34,883 bases of DNA from Acidobacteriaceae bacterium (GTDB taxonomy: Bacteria > Acidobacteriota > Terriglobia > Terriglobales > Acidobacteriaceae). Each line of letters starts with the position of its first letter. Positions within the stretch are counted from its first letter, which is position 1. The stretch lies in the NCBI GenBank assembly GCA_030041515.1, contig JASHNS010000109.1, positions 1 to 34,883 on the forward strand, written 5' to 3'. A program made the position numbers and the translations under genes. The notes beneath the pieces are model-generated. The model saw nothing but the letters and a program-made list of their open reading frames with translations. It was not told the origin of the DNA and did no database searches. Shown piece after piece: positions 32,419 through 34,883 of this stretch.

Positions 32419-32847
32419 ATGAGCCACGAAGGAATACGTCTGGTCAGCGCTGAAGAGGCGCGGCGGGAACCGGAGCTGGAACTGCCCCGCGACGCCGTTA
32501 CGCCCGCGAAAGTCCGTGTGCTGCAGACCACCGGCGAAGGAGTCGAGATCGACTGGAAAGACGGCCATCGCAGCCGCTGGAGCTTTGCGTGGCTGCGTCT
32601 GGCCTGTCCCTGCGCTACCTGCCACGAGGAACGCGAAGCGCAGGGCCGCGCTCCAGGCGAACCCAAACCAAAACCCGCCTCGCTGCTTCCCATGTATCAG
32701 GCTCCGGCGCGCCCCGAGTCGTCAACGCCCGTGGGCAACTACGCCATCAGCTTCAAGTGGAACGACGGCCACGCCAGCGGCATCTATTCCTGGGATTACC
32801 TCCGCCGCCACTGCCCCTGCAATGCCTGCCGCGAAAGCCGCTCTTAA
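32419..32847 (+). CDS. DUF971-family protein
   Basis: A 142-residue protein of the DUF971 (gamma-butyrobetaine-hydroxylase-like N-terminal) family. The first half (VEIDWKDGHRSRWSFAWLRL, then CPCATCHEER) and the second half (YAISFKWNDGHASGIYSWDY, then CPCNACRE) both carry the D/N-D-G-H and C-x-C-x2-C pattern, so it is a duplicated or extended form. The family is often linked to iron-sulfur cluster assembly; the cysteines could bind a metal. Its TAA shares bases with the convergent gene's TAA (TTAA at 32844-32847). Confidence 0.88.
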   Translation: MSHEGIRLVSAEEARREPELELPRDAVTPAKVRVLQTTGEGVEIDWKDGHRSRWSFAWLRLACPCATCHEEREAQGRAPGEPKPKPASLLPMYQAPARPESSTPVGNYAISFKWNDGHASGIYSWDYLRRHCPCNACRESRS

Positions 32848-33263
32848 CTCTCCTGCTTGCCTTCCAGCGCTCCCGCCACCTTCGCGTAAAACGCGCTCAG
32901 GTCCTCGCCCGGCCCCATCGTCAGCCGCCGAAACACCTTGAGCAGCGGATAGATCTGCGATCCAGCCACTTCCAGGGCAGGCATTGCGAATTGGCCGCCC
33001 GGATAAACGGCCATGATCCACTCCGCCGGCCACTTCCGCCGGAACACCTCGCCAAAGTAGCCACCCCAAATGCGCGTCGCGTCCTCCAGATCGGCAGCCG
33101 GTACGGGAATCCGCGCCGCCAGCACCGTCTCCAGGCGCGGAATCGATTCCGGCGCATAGTCCAGGGTCATCCCGTGGTCCTCCATCGCCAGGCGCACGGC
33201 GGTCTCGGCGTAGTTCTGCATCATGGCTCCCAGCGAGTCGAACTCGCGGCCCGTATCATGCAT
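32844..33263 (-). CDS. Uncharacterised conserved-looking protein
   Basis: A 139-residue protein from the ATG at 33263. A longer GTG start at 33323 and a later one at MMQNYAET (33224) are possible, and none has a decisive ribosome-binding site. The middle (LDYAPESIPRLETVLAARI, WGGYFGEVFRRKWPAEW, LEVAGSQIYPLLKVFRRL) looks like a compact alpha/beta domain seen in unnamed bacterial proteins. No catalytic motif, signal or membrane segment is visible. Function is not known. Confidence 0.65.
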   Translation of the reverse strand: MHDTGREFDSLGAMMQNYAETAVRLAMEDHGMTLDYAPESIPRLETVLAARIPVPAADLEDATRIWGGYFGEVFRRKWPAEWIMAVYPGGQFAMPALEVAGSQIYPLLKVFRRLTMGPGEDLSAFYAKVAGALEGKQES

Positions 33264-33436
33264 CTTTTTCGTCACGCTTTCCAGACTACAGGAGATCCGC
33301 CGCTGCCGGAATCCGGCATCCACAGCGTTCCCGCTCCCTTCCGTGGGACAGAATGCGCTCCGGTGCTGTATCCTGGAATTTCGCTCAACAAATCTGGACG
33401 ACGGCTCGGACCTGAACCGTTGGGAGGTTGCGTCTG

Positions 33437-34138
33437 TTGAAGGGTAAGCGTAGTTCCTGGCTGGGTAGGACGGCTCTCGCCGTTTTCATGTTGTTTTCAA
33501 CCGGTTTGATCGGCGTCCCGGTGCACGCCCAGGTTGTCAGTCCCCCGCCCCATCCGAATCTACCGCCTCCGGAACCACTGGCCGGCGTGAAGTACAACTT
33601 CCCGTGGGAAATCTACGGCGGCATCGGCTATGCCGCTACCGACGCGGGCCCCAATGTTCTCCAGCAGGCTCTTCTCGGCGGCTTCGACGCCCGTGCCGTG
33701 CGCGAGTTTTCGCAGCACTGGGGGGTCGGAGCGAACGTTCGCGGCTATTTTGGAACCAGCGGCGTCGGCAACACCTCGCCAGTCAAGATTCACGGCCCCT
33801 TCGTCGCCGAGTACTTCCTCCTCGGCGGACCCGAATACCGCGTGCTCTCCAACGAACACGCGGCCATGATGCTCCACACCTTTGTCGGAGGCGTCTACGG
33901 AGACTTTCAGCACGGCCTGAATGGAGTCCCGCCCGCCGATGTCGGCTTTTTCTCGAACCAGATGGCCCTGGGGATGGCCCTCGGTGGCTCCATCGATCTC
34001 AACCGTTCGCCGCGCCTTGTCTTCCGCATCGCACCCGACGCGCTCATGAGCGACTTCGGCGGCAACGGCCTGGCTGAGCACATGTCCCTCTCCCTGGGCG
34101 TCGTCTACCGGATGGGCCACCAGTTCAGGGTGAAGTAG
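33437..34138 (+). CDS. Predicted outer-membrane beta-barrel protein
   Basis: A 233-residue exported protein. The signal peptide (TALAVFMLFSTGLIGVPVHA) is followed by a Pro-rich stretch (SPPPHPNLPPPEP) and alternating beta strands: WEIYGGIGYAATDAG, WGVGANVRGYFGTSG, MMLHTFVGGVYGDFQ, LGMALGGSIDLNRSPRLVFR, LSLGVVYRMGHQFRVK. This fits a small OmpA- or OmpW-like barrel. The TTG at 33437 has GGGAGG 9 bases upstream; an in-frame TTG three codons earlier sits directly on that site and is less likely. An intrinsic terminator follows 18 bases after the stop. Confidence 0.72.
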   Translation: MKGKRSSWLGRTALAVFMLFSTGLIGVPVHAQVVSPPPHPNLPPPEPLAGVKYNFPWEIYGGIGYAATDAGPNVLQQALLGGFDARAVREFSQHWGVGANVRGYFGTSGVGNTSPVKIHGPFVAEYFLLGGPEYRVLSNEHAAMMLHTFVGGVYGDFQHGLNGVPPADVGFFSNQMALGMALGGSIDLNRSPRLVFRIAPDALMSDFGGNGLAEHMSLSLGVVYRMGHQFRVK

Positions 34139-34156
34139 CGCCATTCAGGAAACCGC

Positions 34157-34190
34157 AAAAGGAGGAGCCTCGGCTCCTCCTTTTCGTTTT
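34157..34190 (+). terminator. Strong rho-independent terminator
   Basis: AAAAGGAGGAGC (34157-34168) and GCTCCTCCTTTT (34173-34184) form a 12-base perfect stem with a CTCG loop, followed by CGTTTT. It lies 18 bases past the beta-barrel stop and should end that transcript. The stem is symmetric in A/T ends, so it could work on both strands. Confidence 0.92.
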
Positions 34191-34476
34191 GGGCCGGTGC
34201 TCCACGCTGCCCTCGTTCCCACCGCGCACACAGCTGAAACTGAGGATGCCCGTCGCGCGCTCCTGCAACGGAGCACGACGACTGACCGGCAGGCGAATCT
34301 CACTCCGCACGTCGCGTTCATCTCCACGATGCCACGCACCCAATCCGATTCGCGGAAACATCCGCCGTTCAAACTCTTTTAACCCTCCCGTGAACACTCA
34401 GTCACACTGACTTCATAAAGTCAGTCTGTCCACGCGATTTCCCCAGGGCTAAGCACCAAAATCCAGGAGGCATTGA
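34191..34476. other. Intergenic region with an inverted repeat
   Basis: This 286-base stretch between the terminator and the last gene has no convincing coding frame. It contains the inverted repeat ACTGACTT-CATA-AAGTCAGT (34406-34425), about 50 bases before the next start, with a further AGTCA-CAC-TGACT just ahead of it. Either an operator or an mRNA leader hairpin is possible. An AGGAGG at 34465-34470 serves the next gene. Confidence 0.5.
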
Positions 34477-34883
34477 TTGAGCCGTTTGTGCGGAGGAGTG
34501 TGGCGCAAAGCCACCGTTCTATCCGTGTGCCTGATCGCAGCGTTGTTTTCAGGCATGAGCGCCCTCTACGGGCAAACCAACACCGGTTCTATTCAGGGCG
34601 CCGTCGTCGATCAGGCCGGCAAAGCCATCAAAGGCGCAGGCGTCGCTGTCACCGGTCTTGCTCTGCTGCACCAGCGGACTGCGTTCACCGGCGCCGACGG
34701 CAAATTCACCGTCGACAATCTGCCTCCAGGTACCTACAGCGTTCAGGTCTCCGCCACCGGCTTTGCCGTGCAGACGCAGAACAACGTAAACCTGTCTGCG
34801 GGATCCACCGCGAATCTCTCCTTCAGCATGCCCATTGCCTCGGTCGGGCAGGAAGTGACGGTTGAAGCCGAAGCGAATAATTC
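34477..34883 (+). CDS. TonB-dependent receptor-like protein (partial, 5' part)
   Basis: The first 135 residues of an exported protein. A TTG start (AGGAGG 6 bases upstream) gives a basic N-terminus, then a signal peptide (VLSVCLIAALFSGMSALYGQ). A carboxypeptidase-regulatory-like domain follows: GSIQGAVVDQAGKAIKGAGV, TGADGKFTVDNLPPGTYSVQ, VSATGFAVQTQNNVNLSAGS, and SVGQEVTVEAEA, where the plug would begin. The same layout opens the receptor at 27772. The frame is open at the window edge, so the barrel is not seen. Confidence 0.85.
   Translation, partial: MSRLCGGVWRKATVLSVCLIAALFSGMSALYGQTNTGSIQGAVVDQAGKAIKGAGVAVTGLALLHQRTAFTGADGKFTVDNLPPGTYSVQVSATGFAVQTQNNVNLSAGSTANLSFSMPIASVGQEVTVEAEANN

Overview
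The window reads as a stretch of a high-GC chromosome from a motile Gram-negative bacterium, most likely an acidobacterium (Acidobacteriota, Terriglobia-like). This is an inference. It rests on P- and L-ring flagellar genes, which imply an outer membrane, and on Oar-like TonB-dependent receptors of about 1,170 residues with an N-terminal carboxypeptidase-regulatory-like domain, which are abundant in that phylum. A DUF971 protein, a pseudokinase-SPOR protein and frequent C-x4-C/C-x3-C ribbons fit the same picture. No tRNA, rRNA, insertion sequence, phage gene or CRISPR array was seen.

Positions 1 to 16878 form one long minus-strand flagellar cluster with overlapping or nearly abutting genes. 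In transcription order it runs fliN-like (short), fliO-like, fliP, fliQ, fliR, flhB, flhA, fliA, fliM, fliN-like (long), a zinc-ribbon/MshEN-like protein, cheY, cheX-like, flgF, flgG, flgA, flgH, flgI, flgJ (rod-binding domain only), flgM, flgN-like, flgK and the first part of flgL. It encodes the export gate, the motor switch with a CheY and a CheX-type phosphatase, the distal rod and the two bushing rings, then the late anti-sigma/chaperone/hook-junction genes. A near-consensus sigma-28 promoter lies in the flgJ-flgM gap, so FliA made upstream can drive flgMNKL. A 21-base element recurs just after a stop codon in three of the few real gaps in or next to the cluster (before fliN-short, flgF and flgM).

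Positions 16968 to 21432 are regulatory genes on the same strand: a YfiR-like periplasmic protein translationally coupled to a CHASE8-like/HAMP histidine kinase, an orphan receiver protein, and a pseudokinase with one membrane span and a C-terminal SPOR domain.

Positions 21630 to 26061 hold a secreted clan GH-A glycoside hydrolase (minus), a 56-residue double zinc-ribbon protein followed by a membrane-anchored alpha/beta-hydrolase that has lost its nucleophile serine (plus), and a histidine kinase with a degenerate receiver domain (minus).

Positions 26062 to 34883 are envelope and housekeeping genes. They comprise a TolC-family efflux protein, a large TonB-dependent receptor, a VOC protein coupled to a small basic protein, a zinc-ribbon protein, a DUF971 protein, an unrecognised 139-residue protein, a predicted outer-membrane beta-barrel with a strong intrinsic terminator, and the start of a second TonB-receptor-like gene cut by the window edge.

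The best candidates for something not well described are the zinc-ribbon/MshEN-like protein inside the motor-switch operon, the three-copy element, the YfiR-histidine-kinase pair, and the pseudoenzymes (SPOR pseudokinase, serine-less hydrolase).
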